This document shows, piece by piece, positions 1 through 11,152 of a stretch of 64,000 nucleotides of DNA; position 1 is the first letter of the stretch, and each line of letters opens with the position of its first letter. This DNA is from Phialophora verrucosa. Taxonomy: Eukaryota > Ascomycota > Eurotiomycetes > Chaetothyriales > Herpotrichiellaceae. Location of the stretch: the NCBI GenBank assembly GCA_002099365.1, contig MSED01000004.1, positions 2,604,001-2,668,000 on the forward strand, written 5' to 3'. The translations under genes and the position numbers were made by a program. The notes below the pieces were generated by a model, which saw only the letters and a program-made list of their open reading frames with translations, did no database searches and was not told the origin of the DNA.

Positions 1-498
1 TTAGCTGGCTCGGCCTTGATATGTATCGCATCAATCGCCATATCAATGGCGAATCTAGACATGCCAGCTCGACCACACAAGATTCTGCAGTGTTTACCTT
101 CCATACATGTGCGTGGACATGACTCGAGTGTTTTCGGAGGGCGCGACATCCTACGCTTCACTGGCACAGTCAGACTTAGTTTCCCCCTCTCCTCGACTCA
201 CAATTCCTTGACTTGTCCATGTCTCTCAATTTCATGACTTTTCCACCTCTCACAATTTAGCCGCCCTCTCTTCGACTTGTCCATCTAAACTACGCCTAGG
301 TGCACCTTGACAGCCACACTCATATGCCCCTCTCACTTCCGCAGCAGACTAGCCGATTCCTATTCAACCTTGCCAATTTCAGTTGGCCACCCCAAAATGT
401 GGAAGAGATGTTCCTCCGAAGGCGGAGCAGAGGACGCGAATTAAAGAAGCGTCGGTCAGTCCCAAGTTACACGGTCTTTAGAGGAGCTGTCAAACTGA
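1..498. other. Intergenic, no gene seen
   Basis: No open frame here resembles a protein. About 190-280 is pyrimidine-rich with loosely repeated 'cttgtccat' and 'ctctcaattt' words, which looks like decayed simple sequence. Confidence 0.5.
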
Positions 499-927
499 CA
501 TAAACTAAAGCTTCACCTGGACATCATCACAGTGAACGTGGGCAAAACCAAAGCCGGTATCAGGTGCATGAGAGTGTACTCCTGCAGTACGTACGCCTGG
601 TGCGAGCAATACCTCAGCTCTAGCATGTGCGGGCAAATTGACAAAACCATCAATCTTCCCGAGGACGGCCACGACGACTTCGACGTCATCTTCAGATGGT
701 TCTACGGGAGCAAGGACGTCCAGCAAGAGAACATCTTGCGCATAGCCGCGACTTACAATACCACGTACAAATACTGTCTTCCCGACCTTCAGAACGCTCT
801 TGTCGATGCCATTCGGAAGATATGCGCAACAACCCGACTGAGGCTCTTCGACGCCGCACAGATCTACCGACAGAGCCCTGACGATTGCAAACTTCGAGAT
901 TTTATCGTTGACCACATGCACCACTAG
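499..927 (+). pseudogene. Broken BTB/POZ-domain gene, paralogue of the next gene
   Basis: The reading resembles the BTB gene at 1641-2449: both share INLPED, the W-x-Y strand, the KY-PDLQNA helix and a final DH-H segment. The open stretch has no ATG in front of the BTB core. Aligned to its neighbour it shows a 1-base loss near 556, and about 30 bases later a direct repeat of 'tacg' (near 588-595) that shifts the frame by +4. Only in the displaced frame between the two does the BTB signature YQVHES appear, matching FLVHES in the neighbour. The stop at 925-927 truncates the protein relative to the paralogue. I read it as an inactivated duplicate. An error or a very divergent live gene is less likely. 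Confidence 0.7.
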
Positions 928-1640
928 ATCTGTAAATGGCCGGATGAATACGGCAGGCAGGGTGTGACAAATGGGCCTTACAGCTGCGAAATGTGGACAC
1001 TCCCCATGGAAAGTGCGGGATTGGCATGCTCCTGTATTGAGAAATGCAATGGCAAATATGCCGCTGCTAACGGGGCTCTATACCGGCCGCAGCCCATGCA
1101 CCCGGCCACAGCGGGCAACTTATACCATGTTCCCACAGATGGAAGAAATCCCTTTGGCAATCGAGTACGTGGTCTCTCAGAGGAGTGTGAACGTATCAGC
1201 GACTGGCTAATGTCTAGTGCATCCAAGTTTAACCTGAAAGACTGGAAGATATCAGGCGACCAATGCTGGAATCCTCACGATCTTTCATTCCATTAGCATG
1301 TATGACAGTTCGTCTGCTCGGAATGCGCGACTCATTGCATCGCAAGGTGCGTTGTCAACAGAAAAGAAAACTCAATCGGGAGAATGTGACAAAGAGACAA
1401 GGCGACTGACAGCAAGTTTAGGCCGGCCACAAAGACGAGCTATGCTCTGCCAGAAATCAAGAACCGCGATACCGGGGAACACAAAGAGACACTAATTTTA
1501 TCACTTGGATCCTCTTTTGGCTCTCTGGCCTCCCTCATTAAATCTCTGGCCATGTCCCTGAAGACCGTGTCACCCATTCTGATAACCAGTATATTTTATC
1601 TGTGGCCCAACTACCCACACCCTCTCCCACTTAATCTCCG
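928..1640. other. Spacer between the two BTB copies
   Basis: No convincing coding region. The sequence after the relic's stop does not resemble the C-terminal part of the intact paralogue, so the duplicate's 3' end is lost or unrecognisable. The last 200 bases should hold the promoter of the intact gene. Confidence 0.45.
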
Positions 1641-2449
1641 ATGACTCGCAAACGTCGCAATAGTGGCATTCCCGACGATGCACTGACTGACAGTAATAAG
1701 AAGATATGGTAAGCGTTTCTCTACGAAACCTTCGTCGAAGGACTTCTACTAACAGTGATGGGGCTAGCTTTGCGGTAGGATGCCCTATCATATCCGTGAT
1801 TGTTGGTGATGCCAAGGTCAACTTTCTCGTGCACGAAAGCATCCTGTCGCGCTTTGTGTGGTTCGAAAAATGCCTCAGTTCCGGGATGAAGGAGCAGGGA
1901 GAGAAAGAAATCAATCTCCCCGAGGACAATCCCGAGGCCATGGCCCTTGTCGTGGAATGGATGTACGCCAGTACGGTCTCATCTGATCATTCAATCTGGC
2001 GGTTGGCCAAAGGTTACTTCGCAGCAGATAAGTACTCGATTCCTGACCTGCAAAATGCCATCATGGACCGGATCCTTCAAATTTTCCGGCAATCCGAGGG
2101 TGGCTTCCTGCTCACATCACCAGCCTGGGTCCAGATGATATGGAAGAAGACGCTAAAAGGATGTATACTTCGCGAATTTGCGATGGATCACCTGCACTAT
2201 TCACTTGCGAGGAACCCATCCCGGTATGAAATGCCCTGTCACCCGGAAGGGAAGATCTTAGAAGCGGAGCTCCAGGAATTGATGAATGATCGAGAAATTG
2301 CCCTCGAGTTGCTGTGGAGGTTCGCGTACCAAGGAGCATGTCGGGTACAAAACCCTACGAGTTTCCCTGATGTCGCGTGGCACGTCCTTGACAACTCCGA
2401 GGCAGCGAGCGTGGATTCCGACTCGGATTCAATCCATGTCATCGGTTAA
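1641..2449 (+). CDS. BTB/POZ-domain protein (two exons)
   Basis: Predicted exons are 1641-1708 and 1768-2449, giving 249 residues. The intron (1709-1767) has donor GTAAGC, an ideal TACTAAC branch site at about 1747-1753 and acceptor CTAG. Exon 1 begins MTRKRRNSG, a basic, nuclear-type tip. The BTB fold occupies about residues 24-100 (VIVGDAKVNFLVHESIL, then LPEDNPEAMALVVEWMY). The C-terminal half is BACK-like helical sequence ending in an acidic Ser/Asp tail. Fungal BTB-only proteins of this size form lineage-specific families with unknown partners. Some BTB proteins serve as Cullin-3 adaptors, but nothing here shows that. Starting at the in-frame ATG at 1706 would place the start inside the intron and lose the basic N-terminus. 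Confidence 0.75.
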
Positions 2450-3646
2450 GCCGCGACCATGACATTGTATAGTAATTCGACACTTACGTCGACTGATCGG
2501 ATGGCCGCCGACTGAAAGATAGGATTATTAGCTCGTGAAGCCGTAATCACCCTAACACATCTTTTCGTAATGAAGTTAGTACTCCTACTTTATTACGATG
2601 GATATGTACCAGAAGGCATTGAATGCTATGCGAACGAGCTTGATGGGCTTGGCTAAAGTTCGAATGCCACCGCCAGGACTATTGTACCCCGACTTGGATC
2701 GGAAAACCTGCGATGCCGTGGTAGGAAGGCTCAACGCTCACAAATGTCCTGTACTCGGAACATGGTATCATAGTCTTTGAGGGGACAGGAAGCGGACAAC
2801 AGAGTGGATAATTACTCCGTACAGTTGGATCTCTTGAGCGCAATGTTGTCGAGTCCTGATGCTCTGATCGCACTGCTTTATAACTACAGTAGACAGAGTA
2901 GGGAATAGACAGAGTCGACTACTGTGGATGGATGGAACATAAGGAGCTACTGTAACTCCCGTACCCAGCGTGCGTGCCAGATTATGCACGTACTGTAGTC
3001 CGGAGTGGTTGGGAGTACATACCTCGTACAGAAGGACGCAAGGCTGAGGCCGACAGCCTTTGGAAAAGGGGGGGTATGTAAGCCTATGCAAGCAATAAGC
3101 AATACATAGCAGGCACATCGGAGAAGTTGGGGTTATTTGGCAACTCCATCTTTGCAATGCCGATAATCTCTTCGTTTGCTTTTGGTCAATGTTTACTGTT
3201 GGGGTTTGTAGGCCAGCCACGTCCTCTCTCTGTACGGAGCACTTCCAAGATACAGAACGTCTCTTAGACTCGTCTTGAAGCTCGTGGGAGGTGAAAATTG
3301 AAGATAGATGTACCGCGGGAGATGATGAATTTACCACTCGACGGTTCATGAGAAATCGAGCCAAGGGTTAATTTGCACAGGACAAGTCCTCTAATGACAG
3401 ATGATCCTTTCGTGCTCAAGTGGATTACAGAAAGAGAGTTGTTGGACAGAGTTGATGTCCACTTCCCTATCCTTAGCCGTAGTATTGGTATCTCAAGGTC
3501 TGGAGAGAAGTATTCGCGACGCCAGAGGTGCTGACCAGCAGCCATTCTGCAGAAACGTGTCACTGTCACTAGCGTTGCCATTCTACGCAGGATCTGGCCG
3601 GGCCAACTTGAAACCAGCATTGTACATAATTTCGAAGAAGCAAGAC
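2450..3646. other. Intergenic, no gene seen
   Basis: About 1.2 kb. A 198-codon open frame on the minus strand (2768-3364) lacks an ATG at its head and resembles nothing. The stretch 2750-3060 is rich in 'gtac'-containing words (ctccgtacag, tactgtagtc, ggagtacata), common fungal intergenic vocabulary. The 3' UTR of AIM24 should lie at the right edge. Confidence 0.45.
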
Positions 3647-4869
3647 CTATGTCTTCTTCGACTCAGGGCTCTGTGACGCTTCAAACGAGACCTTTCCATC
3701 GCGACTGATGGTTGCTGTCGACAGCCTTGGTTGCGAAGATGATGCCGGCAAGGGTGCTGCAACTCCTGGTTTGGACTCGGATCTTGCAGAGCGAACATTG
3801 GAAATAGCCTCCTGTACAGCACCTGCTGGTGTATCGGCGATCTCGTTCACATCTTGAGCGGTCAAGACATCGTTGACTCTCGCCGCCCTGCTCTGAATCA
3901 AGAGGGTGACTGGGCCATGGAACTGTAGAAACAGTCGATCTCCCCAGATAGTTCGCCGACTCCATGTGCGTATGCTGTACAACGCGTTTGCGACGAATTT
4001 GTAGGTGCTGCTTGTCTTGAGAGTTTCGACAAATCTGGAAGATGGGAAGAAGTTTCCAAGCTGAAGGGGTATCTGAAATCGGATGTTGGTCGACTTGAAC
4101 CGAAATGGTTGTGGTGCAGGCGAGGGCGATGAAGCGGTGTAAGCCAGTATATGAGACGGATGGACAATATATGTCTCCCCTGCGGCGAGTTCAACCGAGT
4201 ACACCTGCCCTTGACCCGCAAGAGCCAGCAGTCCTCTCCCCGTCACATCGGAAGTTCCCCAATATGCCAGCGAAAACCGCGCGCTGATGCTCGGCTTCAC
4301 AGAAAGCGTGCTCCCGGTCCATGCCAACAGTGCTTTTCTCTGGGCTAGCTTCCAGTCCGTAGTTCCGTCTAGTTGGAGGATAGCAAAGGTGGTCAAAGGT
4401 GATCGGGTCGATATTAGAGCATTGACCGATGAGGTCGATGTAATTTTCTGGTACAGGAATGGGATGCCGACTAACGCGCGCCGGACTGGATTGAGGATTC
4501 GTAGGGTTGAGACCGTTCCATTGGGATCGCCAGCGAAGGCCACCAATGTCCCTCGCCGTGCATATAGATCTTGAGAGGGAGAAAGAGTGACGGACAAGAG
4601 TGAGTTGGGGCTTCCAATGACCTCGAACGTGGCGTCTAGAGCGGTCAGCAGATGCATTCGGGAGACCAAGATCCATTCTAACCTGGGGACGTCGCAGACG
4701 CTGATCTACCGGCGATATTGATTGTGCTTGTGTCCGTTGCGGGCGTGGCTTGGACCGTGATGTACCTGTATCCGCCGACTCTCCGTCCCGCAACCAAGTG
4801 AGCGGGATACGCCCATTTGGTAGGCAGGCACGTCAGCCTTCGCAAGCTCTGGGCCGCAACCAGAGGCAT
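3647..4869 (-). CDS. AIM24: AIM24 family mitochondrial protein (two exons)
   Basis: Predicted exons are 4869-4683 and 4635-3647, with a 47-bp intron (donor GTTAGA, branch TGCTGAC, acceptor CTCTAG), giving 391 residues, close to the yeast protein. Exon 1 encodes an Arg-rich, Ser/Ala-rich presequence (MPLVAAQSLRRLTCLPTK...) typical of mitochondrial import. The body carries the AIM24 beta-domain signatures: ATFEVIGSPNSLLSVTLSPS near its start, then LLAWTGSTLSVKP and GRGLLALAGQGQVYSVEL. In yeast, Aim24 is an inner-membrane protein that supports MICOS and respiratory growth. The Ser/Pro-rich C-terminal 70 residues are poorly conserved in the family. Identification is firm; the donor is somewhat unusual but phase and homology agree. 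Confidence 0.85.
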
Positions 4870-5882
4870 CTTGCTGCCTACTGCTGATCAGACTGGAAAG
4901 CTACGGAAAGACAAGAGGACAGCTGATGGTGCGTTGACATGGCTCCTGGCTGAATGACCGCGTCCCCCCAAGCTCGAAAAGAATCGCAGCTCGAAGTTGC
5001 TCAAAATCAAACAAACATGCCAAGCCTCATGGCGGAGCTTCGACTTTGTCACGGAGTGAGCCCGGAGCCAGCCCGGAGCACCTCCGCTCTCTCGCTGTCC
5101 CTCGTATCCCATACCACATTGAGAGTTTGGTCTGGTCCACCGACTCTCCGCAACGACGGTCAGAAGCTGCTAGGTGGCTCGGTGAATCTTTGCGTTTGCT
5201 TGTCTACTTGTAATACGCTTCGATGAGCCGTCACTCCGTCAATTGCATAGGGACAAAAGTCACATGGCGGGTTGTACATCTCCCTGGAAAATGCATCAGT
5301 TGACATCACAGGTGTCGGGCGCGTTACATCGCATGAGTACTTCCTATACGACTAGTATCGACGGCATGGCGACCTATTTCGAGGATATCCGGCCGCCATG
5401 ATGTACCTCGTCCGGAGGTGCAGTCGGTTGACGCATGCACAGCAGACCCGCAAAAATCCTCTTGTGCATCTCGGGATCTCAGAGCTAACCAGGAGCAGCG
5501 AAACATTTCGGACAATGGTTTGCCATGGAACGTATCTAGAGAAACTATACCAGCATCAATACGGGTACGTATGTCGACTTCAGGTGCGGCCAGCCTCCGC
5601 GAAGGTTCGATGAGCTGGATAGAGTGCTGAGCGCATACTTTCCGATGGTATTGAAGAACTTGCTCATCCACGTTGTGAGAGAGCACAGCCTCATCACATA
5701 CGAGACAAACATGGGCTATACGTCCGTCTATACGAAGAAAGACGAGGCTGCAATAGTCTGCTTCTATCAGTCCTCTATAAAGGAACGGCTCTGCCCGCAA
5801 AGCCAGATGTCTTTTCATCCTCGACAGAAGTCCGCGTTCAACCCCTTGAGGAAGCTCTTGTTCTACCATCCAGGCTGCAAAC
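4870..5882. other. Divergent promoter region of AIM24 and the LsdA-like gene
   Basis: About 1 kb between two divergent starts. An antisense open frame (5324-6136, minus) crosses the right side and into the LsdA-like gene but resembles no protein. A TATA box lies near the right end. Confidence 0.5.
5776..5781 (+). promoter_or_regulatory. TATA box of the LsdA-like gene
   Basis: TATAAA lies 107 bp upstream of the ATG at 5883 and is followed by a C/T-rich leader. A strong TATA suits a developmentally or stress-regulated gene. Confidence 0.5.
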
Positions 5883-7040
5883 ATGCATTTCACCCAGCAC
5901 ATCATCTGCCCACTCACTGCAGTCGCGGCTTTCACTCTCTTAGCCAAAGCTGCTCCGCAGGTTGGTGCCTCCAATAACACGACACCTGCGACACCTTCGT
6001 CCCCATCTTTCCTATTCCCCGTCGGGGCGAATGGCCCTAATGCGCCAGTGGTGTTCCCGTTGTCGAATGGCTTTCCAAATATTGCCAACAACACGCCCGC
6101 CTTCCAGGCACTGACGGTGCAGGCCCATGGCTCCATATCAAACGCGCCGCCGCCGCCAAAATTTGCGCCTGATGATCTTCGAAGTCTTAAGGTCGTCCAG
6201 CTCCAAGAGACCTTCGAGGTGTACTATTTCACGCAACTTTTACTGAACATCACAAACAATGTCCCCGGTTTCGAGATTCCTGACCCGGCGACGAAGGCTG
6301 ACATCATCGCAAAGTTGACCGTCATCCAAGGTCAAGAGCAGTGGCATGCCCTTCAGGCAGGGGGAGTCTTGAAACACTTCAATGTTTCCCAGATTCAACC
6401 TTGTCTCTTCAAATCTTCAGCCACCGACCTCGCGAGCGCCATCTCGTTAGCTTCGAACTTCACAGCTGTCGTTATCAGTACCCTCCAAGATGTAGCAGTG
6501 AGACTTGCTCAGAACGGCGACTCGGGAGTGGTCCGTGGGATCGTGTCCACTGTTAGCCAAGAGGGAGAGCAACAAGGCGTTTATCGCACGGTCTTCCAAG
6601 ACCTCGTCCCAGCTGACAACCCGTTCCTGACGCAGTCAACACGCGAATTCGCCTATTCCTCACTCCAGCAAAACTTTATCGTCCCCGGCACCTGTCCGAA
6701 TGACAACACGATTGATGTCCCCATTTTTGGCACGCTGAACGTCTTGACGAAGAATATCCAAGCGGTGGATCAAACCCTTACCTTCAGCATCCAGGCGAAT
6801 TCGACACGGGGATTGAACTTGGTGTATATCAACCAGCAGAATTTGCCCATCGTACAGACAATCAGTAACGCTACTTCAAGGAACGGGGTGATCACATTTC
6901 AAGCCGACTTTCCTTTCACGAACAACAACTTGTTTGGGCTTACAATTGCAGCGGTGACGAATTCCAGTGGACCGTTCACCACCGCCAACGATGTTGCGAA
7001 CAAAACACTCTTCGGACCTGGGTTGATCTACCCTAATTAG
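5883..7040 (+). CDS. Secreted ferritin-like protein, LsdA/Rds1 type
   Basis: A single 385-residue exon. Residues 1-24 form a signal peptide (hydrophobic TAVAAFTLLAKAAPQ). A four-helix ferritin-like domain spans about 96-260: the first helix carries Glu109 and Glu112 (QLQETFEVYYF) and the second E152-Q-W-H155, a classic diiron ExxH. The fourth (SQEGEQQGVYR, about 226-235) has Glu227 and Glu229 but no His, so metal binding is uncertain. There are several N-glycosylation sequons. The family includes the Aspergillus late sexual development protein LsdA and fission yeast Rds1, which respond to development or nutrient stress; the enzymatic role is unknown. The TATA box and lack of introns fit inducible expression. 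Confidence 0.8.
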   Translation: MHFTQHIICPLTAVAAFTLLAKAAPQVGASNNTTPATPSSPSFLFPVGANGPNAPVVFPLSNGFPNIANNTPAFQALTVQAHGSISNAPPPPKFAPDDLRSLKVVQLQETFEVYYFTQLLLNITNNVPGFEIPDPATKADIIAKLTVIQGQEQWHALQAGGVLKHFNVSQIQPCLFKSSATDLASAISLASNFTAVVISTLQDVAVRLAQNGDSGVVRGIVSTVSQEGEQQGVYRTVFQDLVPADNPFLTQSTREFAYSSLQQNFIVPGTCPNDNTIDVPIFGTLNVLTKNIQAVDQTLTFSIQANSTRGLNLVYINQQNLPIVQTISNATSRNGVITFQADFPFTNNNLFGLTIAAVTNSSGPFTTANDVANKTLFGPGLIYPN

Positions 7041-8378
7041 CGAGAATGACGGGCCTGAATGTACAGTGTGGCGTAGGAGGAGATCGACTTCTGCGATGGA
7101 TAGTATCCCAGCCTTGTCGGCCTCTTTCTAACTGTGACCAAGTCGCCATGATCGGAGGTTGCTTTTCATACTTGGCGTGTGGTACTCAGCCTGCAATCCC
7201 AGGAAGAGCAATACATTAGCAAGCTACCCAAACGACGTGCAATACCATAACTTTCGCCGCTCCCTTTGGAAATTAGGCAGAAGTGATATGCAAAGAAGCG
7301 AGAGATGCTCGACGCTGACTCGGAACAGACAGCCCGTTGCAGGCCAGCTGAAATGAAAGTTAGAAGCTACACACCTTTAACCAAGTGACACTAAATTGCA
7401 CAGCCAGCACCAGTCAGTTGCATGGTAGTAAATGGATATGTCTGGGAGCGCCCGCGCGCCGCAGCTCCGCACCGTTTTGCGCACGAGGAGGCAAAATGCG
7501 CCTTGTATTAACGAGGACACGCTTTCACCTCGGCTGGACAGGCAATTCGGTAAGTGAAGGAGCAAACCTCTTCCGGGGCACAGGATCTGGGCCTGTCCAT
7601 CATGCAACTCGAGATGAGCTAGCCTACGAGCTTGATAATATCTCGTATTCACGTCGCTTCGGTTCGCTAAAGCCCTCAGCTCGACACGCGCTTCCACCGC
7701 AAAAGCTTCTGCTAAGCCTCTTTGGCATGAGGCTTCTTCCAACGGCCCAAAGTTTATCGTCCGCTGAACGTACGTCGCAGAGGCTGAGTTCACTTTTCCT
7801 CCCTTCAGGATGAAACGGTCTACAGACCATCGACGCTTCTGTTCCCACTTGAAAGGACGATGCCACCAAAGTAAAGTTGCGACCATACTCCAAGTATTCA
7901 CCCTTCTCTGGCCATAGCTGTGCTTAGGCTTCTTGCGTCAGGGTTGTGCACGAATGCGGCAGGACGCTGCAGCCCTAGCGGCGCGCAGCAAATATTGCGG
8001 CTGAGTTTGACGTGTTAGGCCGAGAATCTCGCCAGCATCGGGTCGAAAGTCGGCAGAGAGACCTGTCGAATTGCTTTGGCTGCTCAAGTAAATGCTTAGC
8101 CGCCAGACTAGCTGAGCTTGACAGGGCACTCGCGAACCGACACGGCAGCATGCATGAGACGAAAGCAGACACTTTCCGCTGAGGCCTTATGGGATTGGTA
8201 AGTTCAGCTAGAGATGTTTCCGAGGAGGCGTAGCTGCGACCCGAAAACAGCATCAGGCTGAAAGGTCAATTGCACTGAAAGTACGAAAGGGCGGCTGCTC
8301 GCTCACAATCCGCATTGTTTCTCCATCTTTTTGAGAGAGCTCTTGCTATTCTACGGCATCGACTTTCACGACAGGACA
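7041..8378. other. Intergenic, no gene seen
   Basis: About 1.3 kb. Overlapping open frames on both strands around 7380-7900 lack protein-like composition and resemble no family. It should hold the 3' UTR of the LsdA-like gene and the promoter of the small gene at 8379. Confidence 0.45.
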
Positions 8379-8849
8379 ATGACTTCAGTACCACCACACC
8401 GTGGCGCGGCGCTCTGCTACAATGACGCCAGGCTCAAGTTCTACGACGAGGCGTGCCGTACTGATCTCCTCCTCAATTCGGACAATTGGAGCACATCAGG
8501 CCCTCCCTTATTCATCTGCCTAGGTTGGGATATTGGAGATCTTTTCGTGCCCCGACTTCGCGAGGGCGGCGAGGATGGATGTGTCTGCCGATACAATCTG
8601 GATGCGAATGACAACTGGGATTTTGTGCAGGCATATGGGAAATGCAACGGTGCCTGCACTGCGGAAGCATTCACTTGCGACGGCAGCCTGCCCGTCCCTG
8701 CGAGTGGCACGAAGTTCAAGCAAAAGAGGTCATCACCACCGATGCACATTGCCGGCGAGAGGAGAGCCTCGACGGCTGCTCCTGTTTCCGTTCCGTGGAA
8801 GGCTACTGCAGTTGTAGCGGCCGTCTTCTTCTGCCACTTGATGCTGTGA
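8379..8849 (+). CDS. Hypothetical Cys-rich protein with C-terminal hydrophobic tail
   Basis: 156 residues from the first ATG. Not recognised. The body has eight cysteines (LCYND, EACRT, FICLG, DGCVCRY, GKCNGAC, FTCDG), then a basic Ser/Lys linker and a hydrophobic C-terminus (KATAVVAAVFFCHLML). Eight cysteines plus a hydrophobic tail is the layout of small secreted, GPI-anchored surface proteins, but there is no signal peptide after this ATG. The open frame continues upstream through a hydrophobic stretch (CFSIFLRELLLFYGI) without an ATG, so a first exon may be missing or the gene may have lost its leader. The tail could also make it tail-anchored. Confidence 0.4.
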   Translation: MTSVPPHRGAALCYNDARLKFYDEACRTDLLLNSDNWSTSGPPLFICLGWDIGDLFVPRLREGGEDGCVCRYNLDANDNWDFVQAYGKCNGACTAEAFTCDGSLPVPASGTKFKQKRSSPPMHIAGERRASTAAPVSVPWKATAVVAAVFFCHLML

Positions 8850-11152
8850 TCAGATATGAGCATCGTCATGGAGGAAAGCTTCGGAGAAGAATTCGACCTG
8901 GTGAGGCTTTCGTACTTCACATTACAAAGACCTCGGTCGCGGAAGAGCTTTGACGACCTCGTTCCGGTTTTGTCTCGCGATGGACAAGTCTAAACAGCTA
9001 CCTCCATGCTCCGATACAGTGGCCTGATTGCAAGACTTCAACATTCCTTTGATACTTCTATTATCAACAAAATGCGCAACCTGGGTCGGCTTTCAAAATC
9101 AAGCTCGGACTAGCTCTATCAGTCCAGCAACCGCTATGAATATGAGTCGCCTATGGCATGAGACGGAACGTTCTCAGTGCCGCCACGGCGGATCAAAGCA
9201 AAATGCAAATGTCTTCCTTCACCTTGAGCAACTCTCCGGTTAAAGTGTTTGCCAAGAAGATACTGCTCTACATTGTACAGTCCTGGATACATATCTTCCT
9301 ATGTAATGCCAGCATCAAACAACCCATGTCACATCGTTACATTAAGTACATTGGATCATTGTATCATGCTTCGTTTATCATGCTCGCAACCTCCGCCATC
9401 TCTCCTTCCATGGCCATTTTGACAATGATAAGGCATATATTATCCTTCAACATGTCGTCCACAATGCGCTTCCTCTTTTTCGGTGTCCCGTGGCACCATC
9501 TCTCACCTTGAGGCCCATAAATGCATTTTGACGCTCCTCACTTGACAATGGGTCGGCATTACGCCGTGATTTGGCCTCTGCTCTCCGTATTCGACCTGCC
9601 CCGAGAGCAGCGACAATCATTCCCTGAATTAGCGCGTGGTGTAAGGATGGGGAACCATGTTGGCCGGTTCACGGTGCAGGTCATGTACATAACTTAGTGT
9701 TGGCAGCATGTCGTAGGTGTTGCCATCTGTTCAGTACGGCCCTGGCAAGTAGACTCTAAGAATAGAAGACTGCCTCGAACATCTTGTGCATTGTGCTGGC
9801 CCGAGCATCTGCAGCATTTGAAGGCGCCATAGTCTTCATGCTCAGCCCGACTGACTCGTGCCGAGGGGACAAGAAGGTAGTCGATGGTCTGTAGGCGTAA
9901 AGGAGGGAATGGTCGGCGCGTAGGTCTAGACCCAGTCCTGGCCGGCGCCATACGCGATTAGTATAGTAGGTCAGAACAGAGAGAGAGTGTGAAGGTGAGC
10001 GAGGTGAGTGAGCCAGTGAGGGAAGATGTGGTCGTTATAAAGTGAGCTCCAAGCAGCTTTTATGTACTCATCTATTGCTGCCCAAGGCCAACGCTGTTCA
10101 TTCTTTGGGCCTTGGCCTCTTGCAATCAGTCTTTGCCTTCCTCCTTACATTTTTCCGATTTCAATGTCCACTTGTACATGACGTTACAGCCTCTCGAGTC
10201 TAAGTGGTGCATTCTTGGACACGTCAGAGCCATCCGCGTGGCAGCTTCGACCACGATTCTGTGACACGGCGGTGTGGTAATGCAAAGTTGACCTGTGCGA
10301 CTCGAAAGCGATCGCTTTGCTTGACAGGCCAGTGGAAGCATGTCGAATCACAGGCCCGTGCACAATCGATGAGTCGTCGAAAGTGGCCAGGTTGCACAAA
10401 TTTCAATATCTGCATAATGACGTGCATGGCACCACGAGAAGTAGCGTGGTTTCTGTCCTCGCGGGTGTCGGCAGACTATTCAGAAAGCACAGCGGCGAAC
10501 GCACAGGTGACGGCCGCTTTCCTGTCGAGGTTGCCTTCTCCGGTCTACGAAATCCTACAATCTGTATCCAGGCAGGATTCCTCCCGCAACGCAAGTGTTC
10601 AGGTGATGTTACTTTTTAGCTTGCCTCCGGAACTCCGCAAGGTTCACTCCACAATAAGATACTCGTATTACTCGTTACGATTAACTCGGAGTCGAGGCGG
10701 GAAAATGCCGTGAATGCCCTTGGGATTCAACCGAAGAACAGCCTAATTCACCACTTAACAGGCGGTCAAGTGCATCCGGAACATGCATATGCACCAACCC
10801 ATTGACAACTCTCAGCATCGTTCCCCGCAGATGGCACTACCAGGTACCGAGTATATACCCTCGCCAAGATTGACAGTGGCCGTGCGATGAGCAACAGTCC
10901 CAAAGTCTGTCAAAGCACAGCAGCTGTCTCGGGCACGCAAGTTACTGATCTCATATAGGATCACCTGATTAAATTATGGCTGTAGCTACCTCCAATGCTC
11001 CGTGTATAGATCTCTGGACTGACAATACTTGTTCAATTTAAGACTGTCCATTAGGTTGGGAAAGGATCAAGTCCGCACAGTCGCTGAAAGCCGAGCTGCC
11101 AAGCTCAATCTCAAGCTTGAGGATGTTCGAGGGCGTCGAGGAAACAAGATTC
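8850..11152. other. Long intergenic stretch, no gene seen
   Basis: About 2.3 kb with no open frame resembling a protein on either strand. A 169-codon plus-strand frame at 10204-10713 starts without ATG and looks random. The base composition is not strongly AT-biased, so it does not look like repeat-induced mutation of a transposon. Confidence 0.45.

Noticed and set aside
2768..3364. 198-codon minus-strand frame
   Set aside because: No ATG at its head, random-looking composition.
5324..6136. 270-codon minus-strand frame over the LsdA-like promoter and 5' end
   Set aside because: Partly antisense to a signal-peptide-bearing gene and without any recognisable domain.
10204..10713. 169-codon plus-strand frame in the long spacer
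   Set aside because: Begins at a non-ATG codon, overlaps other random frames, no domain.
8850..11152. Possible degraded transposon in the gene-poor spacer
   Set aside because: No terminal repeats, no transposase-like or reverse-transcriptase-like frame and no strong AT skew expected of repeat-induced mutation.
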